Shown: positions 1-10,062, counted from the stretch's first letter. The stretch is 17,057 nt of DNA from Coriobacteriaceae bacterium (GCA_013824215.1 PNNM01000017.1:1-17057); one strand, 5' to 3'. Translations and numbers: made by a program. Notes: generated by a model not told the origin, from the letters alone.

Positions 1-1
1 G

Positions 2-28
2 GCGGAGCCCCTGAAGACGAGGGGGTGA
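2..28 (+). CDS. 3' tail of an upstream gene (partial, 8 codons)
   Basis: Frame 2 is open from the left edge and ends in TGA at 26-28, giving the tail AEPLKTRG. This stop overlaps the GTG at 25-27 as GTGA, the usual signature of two translationally coupled genes in one operon. Nothing about function can be said from eight codons. The downstream frame is also open to the left edge, so the alternative is that base 25 is an internal codon and no gene ends here. Confidence 0.3.
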   Translation, partial: AEPLKTRG

Positions 29-1704
29 GCGTGGCCTCGACCGGGAAACGGAGCGGGGACACGCCCTCGTTCCGCGGCCGTCGGATCGAAGGGCTGTCCG
101 GACGCGGTTCGTCCGGCCGCGCCCGCGTGGGCGGCGCCGTGGTCGGACTCGGCAGAGGCTCGGGCGGCATCTACCTCGGCCGCGAGAAACGCCGCAGGCA
201 GCGGGTGCGCGCGTGGGCGATCGCGATCGTGCTCGCGCTCGCGGGAGGGGGCGCGGCGTTCGCCTTCACCCGTCCGGTCACCGCTTCGGTGAGCGCGTCA
301 CCGCCCGACGCGATGGTCACTCTCGCCGCGGACTCCGCTGAAGGCAGTCTCACCGCCGGCGACCTGAAGCCCGGCGTCTACCCGGTCACGGTGGAGCGTC
401 GGGGCTTCGCGCCGTTCGCCGAGGACCTGGCGGTCAAGCGCTTCCGAGCCAACCGGCTCGAGGTCTCGCTCGACCCGCTGCCCCAACCGCTGTCGGTGCG
501 CTGCATGGAGCCGAAGGGCTCGCACGTCTCCGTGCTGCGCGGCGACGAGGCGTCCAAGGCTACCGGCTCGTGGAAGGGCGCCCTGCCGTCGGGCCCGGTG
601 AGGATCACCGTCTCGCGCACCGGCTACAACTCCTTCACGCGCGACATGTTCCTCGACGCGACCTCGAGCATCGTGGTCCGGCTCGACCCGGAAGGCCAGC
701 TCGTCCACGTGCTCGGCATGATCGAGTGCGCCGGCGCGCCCAAGGGCGTGGCGCTCACGCCGGATGGGGTGCAGGCCTGGACCACCATCCTGAACGGCCC
801 GCCCTCGATCGAGATCTTCGAGCCCGTGAGCGGAAAGCGCCTCGGGGAGATCGATCTCGGGAAGTACGGGGCGGTGGAGATCGTCTTCACCGCCGACGGG
901 AAGCGCGCGTACGCGAGCCAGATGGAGACCGCGAAGGTCTTCGAGATCGACGTGGCCACGCACAAGGTGCTGCGAGCGCTGGACACGAAGAGCGCCTGGA
1001 GCAAGGTGGTGGAACTCTCGCCGGACGACAAGACCCTGTACGTGGCGAACTGGTCGGGCGACGACGTCTCGGAGATCGACCTGGTCACGGGCAAGCTCCG
1101 CCGTCGCATCCCCGTCGCCGATACCCCGCGCGGCCTGTGGGCGGCCGACGACGGCCGGACCCTGTGGGTCGCCTCCTTCGGCACCGGCGAGCTCGAGCGC
1201 GTCGACCTGCCCACCGGCGAGGTCAAGCGCGTGTTCCGCAGCGACGGCGGGGCGCTGCGGCACCTCGTGGCCGACGAGAAGACCGGTCGGCTGTTCGCCT
1301 CGGACATGGCGAAGGACTGCGTGTGGGTCACCGACATGAAGACGGGGAAGACGAAGCGCTTCACATCGGTCGACCACAAGCCGAACACGATCGATCTGTC
1401 GCCCGACGGCCGCGTGCTGTTCGTCTCGTGCCGAGGCGAGAACAACCCGAAGTCCTACTACGTCCCCGGACCCGAGTGGGGCTCGGTGCTGCTGTTCGAC
1501 GCACGGACCGGCAAGGCGCTCGACGCGGTGGTCGGCGGCAACCAGTGCACGGCGCTCGACGTCTCGGCCGACGGACGCCTGCTCGCGTTCTCGGACTTCC
1601 TCGACGACCGGCTGCGCATCTACGAAGTCCCGGCCTACGAGACGCTCGCCGGGGGCGGCGGCGGGCGCTGGAAACAGCACTTCGCCGATGTGCGCAAGGA
1701 CTGA
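25..1704 (+). CDS. Membrane-anchored PEGA-domain / YVTN-type beta-propeller protein
   Basis: A 559-residue protein with a Gly/Arg/Ser-rich basic N-terminus (1-61), one membrane segment (about 62-82), two PEGA-like beta-sandwich repeats (about 87-150 and 154-222, each ending in a hydrophobic 'L-DP' strand), and a propeller (about 226-535). The propeller blades carry 'LSPDDKTLYVANWSGDDVSEIDLVTGK' type strands, seen as ALTPDG, FTADGKRAYAS, LSPDDKTLYVAN, AADDGRTLWVAS, LSPDGRVLFVS and VSADGRLLAFS. The basic N-terminus suggests a cytoplasmic tail with the repeats outside the membrane. PEGA modules are surface or wall-associated in other bacteria, and YVTN/YncE propellers are binding scaffolds; no catalytic site is visible. 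The GTG at 25 overlaps a preceding stop. A GTG at 31 sits better behind GAGGGGG (19-25) and is an alternative start. The frame is open to the left edge, so a longer N-terminus is possible. Ligand unknown. Confidence 0.85.
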   Translation: MSVASTGKRSGDTPSFRGRRIEGLSGRGSSGRARVGGAVVGLGRGSGGIYLGREKRRRQRVRAWAIAIVLALAGGGAAFAFTRPVTASVSASPPDAMVTLAADSAEGSLTAGDLKPGVYPVTVERRGFAPFAEDLAVKRFRANRLEVSLDPLPQPLSVRCMEPKGSHVSVLRGDEASKATGSWKGALPSGPVRITVSRTGYNSFTRDMFLDATSSIVVRLDPEGQLVHVLGMIECAGAPKGVALTPDGVQAWTTILNGPPSIEIFEPVSGKRLGEIDLGKYGAVEIVFTADGKRAYASQMETAKVFEIDVATHKVLRALDTKSAWSKVVELSPDDKTLYVANWSGDDVSEIDLVTGKLRRRIPVADTPRGLWAADDGRTLWVASFGTGELERVDLPTGEVKRVFRSDGGALRHLVADEKTGRLFASDMAKDCVWVTDMKTGKTKRFTSVDHKPNTIDLSPDGRVLFVSCRGENNPKSYYVPGPEWGSVLLFDARTGKALDAVVGGNQCTALDVSADGRLLAFSDFLDDRLRIYEVPAYETLAGGGGGRWKQHFADVRKD

Positions 1705-1761
1705 GAACGCGGACGCGGGTATGAACACCTCGGGGCGCCACATCGTCGGGGGTGATGGGCC

Positions 1762-1993
1762 ATGGAGGTGTGCGCGTGGGCGGAGACCTGCCCGTTCTTC
1801 AGCGATGAGAAGGAGTACTCTCCCGAGCTGTACCACGTGATGCGGGAGCGCTACTGCTTCGGCGACAGCTCGACGTGTGCGCGCAAGCGCGCGGCGCTGT
1901 GCGTCAGCCGCGAGAACGTCCCCAAGACGATGCTCCCCGCCGACGAGGACGAACTGCGTCGCCTGTGCGAAGAGGCCGGCTGCGAGCCGCCGG

Positions 1994-2004
<11 letters not shown>
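1762..2004 (+). CDS. Small Cys-rich protein with CPFF motif (80 aa)
   Basis: An 80-residue protein with seven cysteines at 4, 10, 32, 39, 47, 69 and 74. The pattern is CxxxxxCPFF, then about 20 residues, then RYCFGDxxxCARKRAALC. This arrangement (CPFF, then YC-G-ss-CAR) resembles short Cys-rich proteins or modules of unknown function that I recall from anaerobic bacteria, sometimes attached to signalling proteins. The spacing would suit binding of a metal or an Fe-S cluster, but that is inference. There is no signal peptide or membrane segment. The ATG lies about 7 nt after GGGGGTGAT (1748-1756), a good ribosome site. It follows the propeller gene by 57 bp on the same strand and may share its transcript. 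Its last 11 bp overlap the end of the minus-strand zwf-gnd gene. Confidence 0.75.
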
Positions 2005-4384
<2,380 letters not shown>

Positions 4385-4453
4385 GCGGACACCTCCAGGT
4401 GCCGTCGGACGTCGATGCGTTCCTACCCCTGGGGTCCCGGATGTCGCACAGGA

Positions 4454-4478
4454 GGGGGCCGCTGTGCGAGCGGCCCCC
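4454..4478 (-). terminator. Strong GC hairpin between copper oxidase and zwf-gnd
   Basis: A perfect 10-bp inverted repeat (GGGGGCCGCT, 5-nt loop, AGCGGCCCCC) lies about 50 bp after the stop of the minus-strand multicopper oxidase and about 70 bp before the zwf-gnd start. It probably ends or stabilises the oxidase transcript. There is no T-tract on the minus strand, and only CTTT follows on the plus strand, so it is not a textbook intrinsic terminator. Confidence 0.5.
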
Positions 4479-4526
4479 CTTTGGTTCCTGGTCCTGCACG
4501 CCGCCGGGACAGCGTCAGCGCTGCCC

Positions 4527-6641
4527 CTACGGCTTGACGTGGTACGGGCGCATCATCTCGTTGTCCTCATGGTCGATGATGTGGCAGTGCCACACGTAGC
4601 CCGGCTCCGCGGTCGCATCGAACGGGAACGCCGCAGCTCCGTCCACCGGCTTGAACCTCACGAGGATCCTCGTCACCTCACCCGGGTTCATCCGCACGGT
4701 GTCCTTCCAGCCGCGCTCGTTCGGCGGAGCGTACATCACGGGACCCTGCAGGAAGGGGGTCACGTCCGGGTTGCCTCCGACGACGGGCGTCGGCGGGACC
4801 ACGGGACCCGCCGCGGACAGCGAGAGCGTCCGCGTGTACGGTGCCAGGTTGGGAATGCCGGCGGTCATCGACATGAACGTGTTGTAGTCGTACGGCGGGC
4901 CCATCGGCGGGGTCGGCATCATGGACGGGTCCATGCCGCCGAACGCCGCTACGTAGGCCTTGTAGTACTTCGTCGAGAACCTCTGGCGGCTTATCGGCTG
5001 GAACTGCACCAGGTGCAGGTGGATCGGGTGCGTGTCGGCTGTGGCGTTGATGATCTCCCAGACCTCGGTCGTGCCCAGTTTCGGATCCTCGGTCTCGGCG
5101 CCGTGGCCATTGTGCGGCCAGACCGTGTTGTTGAGGAACGCGCCCAGGGGCCCGGCCGTGCCGACGCCCATCCACTCGTTGAGCGTCAGGCTCCGCACCT
5201 TCACGACCGGATCCGTGATGCTCGGGTAGGTCGCGAGCGAACTGTTCAGGACCAGCGGCGTGGTCGGTCCGACCGCGGCCCCGGCCGACACCACGAACTG
5301 CATGATCTGCCCGGTCGTCTGCGGGTCGGCCGGCGCTCCGGCTGGGTATGGGGCACGCGCCGTGTTGCGGAGCACGAACTTGGTGCCCGCCGGGAAGGCC
5401 GAGAAGTCGACGACGATCTCCGCGCGCTCGCCGGGGCCCATGACGAGCCTCTGGCCGAGCGCCGGGTCGATCGTCACCGGCGCGGCCAGGTAGCCGCCGT
5501 CGGTCGCGATCTGCCTGAAGGCCGGGCCCGGCAGCTTGGTGACCGGGTTGTACAGGTACAGCTCGTAGAAGCGCGCGCTGCTGCCGTTGACCACGCGGAA
5601 GCGGTACTCGGCCCGCTTCACGTCCAGCTTCGGCCATGCGGCGCCGTTGACCATCATCGTGTCGCCGAAGAACTCGGGCACCCAGAACGGGTTGATGGCC
5701 GGGTTGTTCGACAACGCCGGGAAGTAGAGTTGGCCGTTGATGTCGAAGATGCGGTCCTGGATGACCAGCGGCACGTCGAAGGCGCCCGTCGGCACGCCGA
5801 CCGGTTCGTTGCCAGGGTCGGTGATCACGTACGCCCCGGCCAGACCCATGTAGACGTTGAGCCGGGTGATCCCGAGCGCATGGTCGTGATACCAGATGGT
5901 CGCGGCAGGCTGCCCGTTGTAGTACGGGTAGAGCGTGTTGTCGGTGCCTACCGTGCCCGCCTGTGCGAACGTCGGACCCATCTGTGCCATGCCCGGTGTC
6001 CACCAGGCGTCGGGGCCTCCGTCGGACGAGCCGGGCACTTCACCACCGTGCACATGGGGAACCAGCGGCACCGCGCCCAGGGTGTAACCGAATCCGGCCA
6101 CGTACGGCGGCGTCGGCGAGTCGCCCAGCGGGTCCGCCCAATGCAGCGACGGGTCCACCGGCATCGGATGCGGGATCGGCGCGCCGGTGCCGCCCGCACC
6201 TGCGGTCAGGTTGTTGTACCACTTGATCTGGATCGGCACGCCCTTCCTGATGACGAAGGACGGGCCGAGGTAGGTCGCGCCCGAACCGGAGCCGGGGATG
6301 ACCGCGGTCGGCGCCGCCGCGCGGTAGCTCCATACGTTCGTCCCCGTGTAGGCCGAACCCCCGGCGAGGGCCACCGCCGCGGCCATCGTGCTGGAGACGA
6401 CTTCCTTGTTCGGCTTGGCCTCGATGTGGAACGTGCCGCCGGCCGTGGCGTCGATCGCCGGCGCTATCGGCAGCGCATCGAGGTACTTCGCCAGGCCAAG
6501 GGGGTTGAGCGGCAGGGGCTGCGGCAACGCGAAGGCCAACGCCTTCTCCACCATGCTCACCGGCAGCACCATGCCGGCGCCCACTCCGACCCCGATCTTC
6601 ACGAACGTTCGCCTGTCCACGGCGTCACCCCTTCTTGTCAT
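4527..6641 (-). CDS. Tat-exported multicopper oxidase, CotA/bilirubin-oxidase type (704 aa)
   Basis: Copper sites are complete and in the family order: HVHGGE (H196, H198), WYHDHA (H252, H254), HPIHLH (H538, H541, H543) and HCHIIDHEDNEM (H685, C686, H687, H691, M696). C686 with H538, H691 and M696 would form the type 1 centre; the other histidines form the trinuclear cluster that reduces O2 to water. The neighbouring strings LNVYMGLAGAYVITDP and HEDNEMMRPY match CotA-like spore laccases. At 704 residues it is about 200 longer than CotA. The excess includes a Gly/Ala-rich N-terminal part and a Met-rich stretch (570-592) before the last copper motif. The N-terminus has DRRTFVKIG plus a hydrophobic run, a twin-arginine signal. 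The ATG at 6641 has a weak ribosome site; a GTG at 6620 (MDRRTFVK) follows AAGGGG and may be the true start. The substrate (metal ion or phenolic) cannot be read. Confidence 0.93.
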   Translation of the reverse strand: MTRRGDAVDRRTFVKIGVGVGAGMVLPVSMVEKALAFALPQPLPLNPLGLAKYLDALPIAPAIDATAGGTFHIEAKPNKEVVSSTMAAAVALAGGSAYTGTNVWSYRAAAPTAVIPGSGSGATYLGPSFVIRKGVPIQIKWYNNLTAGAGGTGAPIPHPMPVDPSLHWADPLGDSPTPPYVAGFGYTLGAVPLVPHVHGGEVPGSSDGGPDAWWTPGMAQMGPTFAQAGTVGTDNTLYPYYNGQPAATIWYHDHALGITRLNVYMGLAGAYVITDPGNEPVGVPTGAFDVPLVIQDRIFDINGQLYFPALSNNPAINPFWVPEFFGDTMMVNGAAWPKLDVKRAEYRFRVVNGSSARFYELYLYNPVTKLPGPAFRQIATDGGYLAAPVTIDPALGQRLVMGPGERAEIVVDFSAFPAGTKFVLRNTARAPYPAGAPADPQTTGQIMQFVVSAGAAVGPTTPLVLNSSLATYPSITDPVVKVRSLTLNEWMGVGTAGPLGAFLNNTVWPHNGHGAETEDPKLGTTEVWEIINATADTHPIHLHLVQFQPISRQRFSTKYYKAYVAAFGGMDPSMMPTPPMGPPYDYNTFMSMTAGIPNLAPYTRTLSLSAAGPVVPPTPVVGGNPDVTPFLQGPVMYAPPNERGWKDTVRMNPGEVTRILVRFKPVDGAAAFPFDATAEPGYVWHCHIIDHEDNEMMRPYHVKP

Positions 6642-6682
6642 CCACTTCTCGTCCGATCCGGCAGAGGTGCACTATCGCGAAA

Positions 6683-6703
6683 GGGGGAGCCGACGGCTCC
6701 CCC
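6683..6703 (-). terminator. Hairpin between serS and the copper oxidase
   Basis: A perfect 9-bp stem (GGGGGAGCC, loop GAC, GGCTCCCCC). On the minus strand it is followed by CTTTCG, so it could terminate read-through from serS, which stops about 200 bp upstream, or attenuate a copper oxidase leader, since it lies about 42 bp before that gene's ATG. The T-run is short. Confidence 0.5.
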
Positions 6704-6729
6704 AGTCATGGTCGGCTCTTACCCGCAAC

Positions 6730-6745
6730 TGTGACGGCCGTCACA
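6730..6745. promoter_or_regulatory. Perfect CRP/FNR-type palindrome TGTGA-N6-TCACA
   Basis: The 16 bp TGTGACGGCCGTCACA is a perfect palindrome and matches the E. coli CRP consensus halves TGTGA and TCACA with a 6-bp spacer. It sits 89 bp upstream of the copper oxidase ATG, and no plus-strand gene starts nearby, so the oxidase is the likely target. The right half is followed at once by a near copy (CCGGCCGTGACA, 10 of 12 identical to 6734-6745). The regulator is unknown; CRP/FNR-family membership is inference from the half-sites. Confidence 0.5.
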
Positions 6746-6757
6746 CCGGCCGTGACA

Positions 6758-6772
6758 TCATTCGACGAATGA
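6758..6772. promoter_or_regulatory. Second palindrome upstream of the copper oxidase
   Basis: TCATTCG-A-CGAATGA is a perfect inverted repeat with 7-bp arms about a single base, 12 bp beyond the CRP-like palindrome and on the far side from the copper oxidase. Its AT-richer arms stand out in this GC-rich DNA. It may be an operator for a different dimeric regulator. No -35/-10 pair could be placed convincingly around it. Confidence 0.35.
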
Positions 6773-6901
6773 CGCCGTGGACAGGGCGAGGGGTGAGGCA
6801 TCGGCTCCGGGCGTCACAGGTGCGCCTTCGCGAAGCGCGCGTCTCTCGGTCGTGTCGACCGCCGGCGCACGTCAGGATCTCAAGACGGCGCGCGTTGAGG
6901 C

Positions 6902-8194
6902 TCACGCCTCGGCGCGGATGACCTCGATGCCGCCCATGTACGGCCGCAGGGCGTCGGGCACGACGATGGTGCCGTCCGCCTGCTGGTAGTTCTCGATGAT
7001 GGCCGCGACGGTGCGGCCGACCGCCAGGCCCGAGCCGTTCAGCGTATGGACGAACCGCGAGCCTTTGAACTCCCCGGGGCTCCGGTACTTGATCGAGGCG
7101 CGCCGCGCCTGGAAGTCCCCGCAGTCCGAGACCGACGAGATCTCCTTGTAGCCGTCGTAGCTCGGCAGCCAGACCTCCAGATCGTAGGTCTTGCGCGCCG
7201 AGAACCCCATGTCGCCCGTGGACAGCAGCACGACGCGGTACGGCAGGTCGAGCAGCTGCAGCGCGTGTTCGGCGTCGGCGACCATGCCCTCCAGCTCGTC
7301 GAGGGAGGTCTCGGGGGTCGCGAACTTCACGAGTTCCACCTTGTCGAACTGGTGGACGCGGATCATGCCGCGGGTGTCGCGTCCGGCGCTGCCCGCCTCC
7401 TCGCGAAAACACGGGGTGTAGGCGGTGTAGCGCAGCGGCAGGACGTCGGCCTCGAGCACCTCGTCGCGATGGATGTTGGTGAGCACGACCTCGGCGGTCG
7501 GGATGAGATAGAGCGGCGTGCCCTCGCCCGAGGTGCGGAACAGGTCGTCGGCGAACTTCGGCAGCTGGCCGGTGCCGGTGAGCGTCGCGGCGTTGGCCAG
7601 GACCGGCGGCCACCACTCCTTGTAGCCGCGGGCGGTGTGGGTGTCGAGGAAGAGGTTGATGACCGCGCGCTCGAGGCGCGCACCGGCGCCGCCCATGAGG
7701 ACGAAGCGGGACTTGGCGAGCTTCACCGCGCGCTCGAAGTCGATGATGCCGAGCTCGGGGCCCAGGTCCCAGTGCGCCTTCGGCTCGAAGTCGAACGAAC
7801 GCGGCTCGCCCCAGAGGCGCACCTCGGTGTTCGCAGATTCGTCCGCGCCGACCGGGACGCTCTCGTGCGGCGGGTTCGGAGCGGTCATGAGCAGGTCGCG
7901 CGAATCGGCCTCGACCCGGTCGAGATGCGCGGTCAGCCCCTCGAGCTCGGCGTTGATCGACCGGACCTCGTTCTTCACGGCCTCGGCAGCCTCGGTCCGC
8001 GGCTCCTTCATCATGCGCCCGACCAGCTTGCTGGCCTCGTTGCGTCGCGCTTGGAGCGCTTCGGAGCGCACGATGAGCGCGCGGCGTTCCTCGTCGAGTA
8101 TCAGCCAAACGCCCGCGTCCCATGCGGAACCGCGATCCGCCATCGCCCTGCGGATCGCCTCCGCGTCCTCGCGCACGCGCTTCGCGTCGAGCAT
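6902..8194 (-). CDS. serS: Seryl-tRNA synthetase
   Basis: A 430-residue class II synthetase that charges tRNA-Ser with serine in the cytosol; the length is typical. It has the N-terminal tRNA-binding coiled-coil arm (about 1-105, Glu/Arg/Ala-rich heptads), then the catalytic core with the serine-binding TAEV (233-236), motif 2 FREEAGSAGRDTRGMIRVHQF (263-283) and motif 3 GSGLAVGRT (387-395). The ATG at 8194 starts MLDAKRVRED, the usual SerRS beginning, and follows AGGGGGTG. The frame runs upstream to 8284, but that stretch has no SerRS similarity and covers the promoter. It is transcribed divergently from the histidine kinase. The 132-bp upstream region is too short for a T-box leader and none is seen. 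Confidence 0.98.
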   Translation of the reverse strand: MLDAKRVREDAEAIRRAMADRGSAWDAGVWLILDEERRALIVRSEALQARRNEASKLVGRMMKEPRTEAAEAVKNEVRSINAELEGLTAHLDRVEADSRDLLMTAPNPPHESVPVGADESANTEVRLWGEPRSFDFEPKAHWDLGPELGIIDFERAVKLAKSRFVLMGGAGARLERAVINLFLDTHTARGYKEWWPPVLANAATLTGTGQLPKFADDLFRTSGEGTPLYLIPTAEVVLTNIHRDEVLEADVLPLRYTAYTPCFREEAGSAGRDTRGMIRVHQFDKVELVKFATPETSLDELEGMVADAEHALQLLDLPYRVVLLSTGDMGFSARKTYDLEVWLPSYDGYKEISSVSDCGDFQARRASIKYRSPGEFKGSRFVHTLNGSGLAVGRTVAAIIENYQQADGTIVVPDALRPYMGGIEVIRAEA

Positions 8195-8226
8195 CGCACC
8201 CCCTGCGTCGTGTAGGGAACGCTGCG

Positions 8227-8232
8227 AGTATA
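8227..8232 (-). promoter_or_regulatory. Probable -10 box of serS (TATACT)
   Basis: On the minus strand TATACT lies 32 bp before the serS ATG, placing a start site near 8219 and a short leader of about 25 nt. No good -35 hexamer is found at 16-18 bp. The same TATACT word precedes two other genes in this window. Confidence 0.4.
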
Positions 8233-8244
8233 CGTCAGGGCACG

Positions 8245-8267
8245 ACGCGGGCTCGGTTCGCCCGCGT
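8245..8267. promoter_or_regulatory. Inverted repeat between divergent serS and histidine kinase
   Basis: ACGCGGGC, 7-nt spacer, GCCCGCGT: perfect 8-bp arms lying just upstream of the serS -10 box and about 60 bp before the kinase start. The position would suit an operator acting on one or both divergent promoters, or a hairpin in the kinase leader. In DNA this GC-rich it could also be chance. Confidence 0.25.
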
Positions 8268-8326
8268 GAGGTTCGGCACGTCACGCATGTGGGACAATCG
8301 CTGCATCGGGCTGCGAGAGGAGCAGC

Positions 8327-10045
8327 GTGACCGTCGCTCAGGGAACCGACCCGGATCGCGAGGACCCCGCGGGCCTGACCGGCGAGGAGACGCGCTACCG
8401 CCGGATCTTCGAAGACTCACCCGTCTCGCTGTGGGTCGAGGACTTCTCGGGGGCCAAGGTGTGCGTCGACGAGATCCTCGCGGGCGGCGTGACCGACCTG
8501 ACGACCCACCTCACAGAACACCCCGACGACGTGCTGCGTTGCGTCGCCGGTGTCCGCCTCATCGACGTCAACGAGGCGTCCCTCGCGCTCTACGGGGCCC
8601 CCGACAAGGCCCAGCTCCTCGGATCACTTCCCGAACTGCTCGGTCCGGACGCCCTGACATCGGCGATCGAGACTCTCGAGGCGATCGCGAAAGGGTGCAC
8701 CACCTTCCAGCAGGAGTCGGTCAACCGCAAGGTCGACGGCAGCGTCATCGACGTGCTCGTGAACTGGCGCGTCGTGCAGCCCTTCGAGCAGACCTACGAG
8801 ATGGTCCTGGTCAGCACGCACGACATCACCGCCCGCAAGTCCGCCGAACGAGCGTTGCGCGAGAGCGAGGAGCGGTACCGGAGCATCGTAGAGACCTCGC
8901 CGCTCGGCATGCACTTCTACGACCTGCAGGACGACGGACGGCTCATCTTCGCGGGCGCCAACCCGGCCGCCGAGATGATCCTCGGCGTAGATCACGAGCA
9001 CCTGGTCGGCATGACGATCGAGGAGGCGTGGCCGGGTCTGGTGGGCACGGACGTCCCAGACGCCTACCGCCGCGTGGCCGGCCGGGGCGCTGTTTGGTCC
9101 AACGAGGACGTCGTCTACGACGAGAAGGAGCGTATCAGCGCATCCTTCGACGTCCACGCGTTCCAGACGGGACCCGGGAGCATGGTCGCGGCGTTCGAGG
9201 ACATCACGAGGCGCAAGCGTGCCGAGCATGAGCTCGAGCTCCACCGGAAGCACCTCGAGGAACTCGTCGGCGATCGCACCGCCGAGCTGGAGGAGTCGAA
9301 TCGCGAGCTGGAGGCGGCAACGAACGCGAAGAGCGCGTTCCTCGCGAGCATGAGCCACGAGTTGCGGACCCCGCTGAATTCCATCATCGGGTTCTCGGGC
9401 CTTATGCTCCAGGGCATGGCGGGACCGCTCACGGACGAGCAACGCCGTCAGATGGAGATGGTCAACCACTCCGGCAGACAGCTGCTCGCACTCATAGGGG
9501 ACGTCCTCGACCTCGCCAAGATCGAGGCGGGCCGCGTCGAGGTGGTATCGCGTCCCTTCAGCGTCCCCCACCTGGTGGGGACTCTCGTGGAGACCCTTCG
9601 CCCGACCGCCGAGGAGCGGGGCCTGGCGCTGTCCGTGGACCTGGACGCCGCACCCGAGCAGATGATCGCCGATCGCACGAAGCTCGAGCAGATACTGATG
9701 AACCTGCTGTCCAATGCGCTGAAGTACACCGACGAGGGCGATGTCGCCGTCACGGTGCGCGACTGCGGCGACGGCACGGCCGAGTTCGAGGTGCGCGACA
9801 CCGGACACGGGGTCCTACCTGAGGACCACGAACGCATCTTCGAGGAGTTCCGGCAGCTCCCGGCGCTGGGTGGCGCCAAGAACCCCGGCACCGGCCTCGG
9901 CCTGGCGATCTCCCGCCGCCTCGCGGGCCTGCTCGGCGGCGCGATCTCGCTGGACAGCGAGCCGGGCCGCGGCTCGACGTTCACGTTGCGGGTCCCGCTG
10001 GAGCCGGCCGACCCGGAAGCCACGCTCGACGGCGACACCCGCTGA
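8327..10045 (+). CDS. Soluble PAS-PAS hybrid-less sensor histidine kinase (572 aa)
   Basis: Two N-terminal PAS-like domains (about 20-170 and 181-298, each ending in a 'DIT-RK-AE' linker), a coiled coil (about 297-335), then HisKA and HATPase_c. The phosphoacceptor is H344 in SHELRTPLN. N459 and N463 (N-box), DTGHG (491-495) and GTGLGL (521-526) give a complete ATP site, so the kinase looks active. There is no membrane segment or signal peptide, so the cue is cytosolic; no haem or flavin motif is obvious. The C-terminus ends just after the ATPase domain with no receiver. No response regulator is encoded within the window, so it is an orphan here. The GTG start follows AGAGGAG with good spacing. 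A weak -10-like GACAAT lies at 8293-8298. Confidence 0.95.
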   Translation: MTVAQGTDPDREDPAGLTGEETRYRRIFEDSPVSLWVEDFSGAKVCVDEILAGGVTDLTTHLTEHPDDVLRCVAGVRLIDVNEASLALYGAPDKAQLLGSLPELLGPDALTSAIETLEAIAKGCTTFQQESVNRKVDGSVIDVLVNWRVVQPFEQTYEMVLVSTHDITARKSAERALRESEERYRSIVETSPLGMHFYDLQDDGRLIFAGANPAAEMILGVDHEHLVGMTIEEAWPGLVGTDVPDAYRRVAGRGAVWSNEDVVYDEKERISASFDVHAFQTGPGSMVAAFEDITRRKRAEHELELHRKHLEELVGDRTAELEESNRELEAATNAKSAFLASMSHELRTPLNSIIGFSGLMLQGMAGPLTDEQRRQMEMVNHSGRQLLALIGDVLDLAKIEAGRVEVVSRPFSVPHLVGTLVETLRPTAEERGLALSVDLDAAPEQMIADRTKLEQILMNLLSNALKYTDEGDVAVTVRDCGDGTAEFEVRDTGHGVLPEDHERIFEEFRQLPALGGAKNPGTGLGLAISRRLAGLLGGAISLDSEPGRGSTFTLRVPLEPADPEATLDGDTR

Positions 10046-10056
10046 GCCGCCTGGCC

Positions 10057-10062
10057 TATACT
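10057..10062 (+). promoter_or_regulatory. Probable -10 box of the small propeptide-like gene (TATACT)
   Basis: TATACT lies 12 bp after the kinase stop and 45 bp before the GTG of the next gene. GCGACA at 10032-10037 shares four bases with TTGACA but at a long 19-bp spacing. CCGCCT and AGGCGG flank the box as an inverted repeat, which could form a small hairpin or operator. Confidence 0.35.

Noticed and set aside
298..1836. Minus-strand open frame (512 codons) opposite the PEGA-propeller gene
   Set aside because: No motif, Arg/His/Asp-rich composition and no ribosome site; the plus strand shows ordered PEGA and propeller repeats.
4425..4435. ACCCCTGGGGT palindrome upstream of zwf-gnd as an operator
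   Set aside because: Only 5-bp GC arms, expected by chance in this composition; no supporting promoter boxes.
6773..6901. Small gene or RNA in the gap after serS
   Set aside because: No short frame with a ribosome site and no tRNA-like fold was found; only a CTTCGCGAAG palindrome and scattered GC repeats are visible.
6741..8123. Second minus-strand frame over serS and its downstream gap
   Set aside because: A frame-shifted shadow of serS; the true frame carries all class II motifs.
8195..8326. T-box or other riboswitch upstream of serS
   Set aside because: The gap is only 132 bp, is shared with a divergent gene, has a -10 box 32 bp from the ATG, and shows no T-box sequence.
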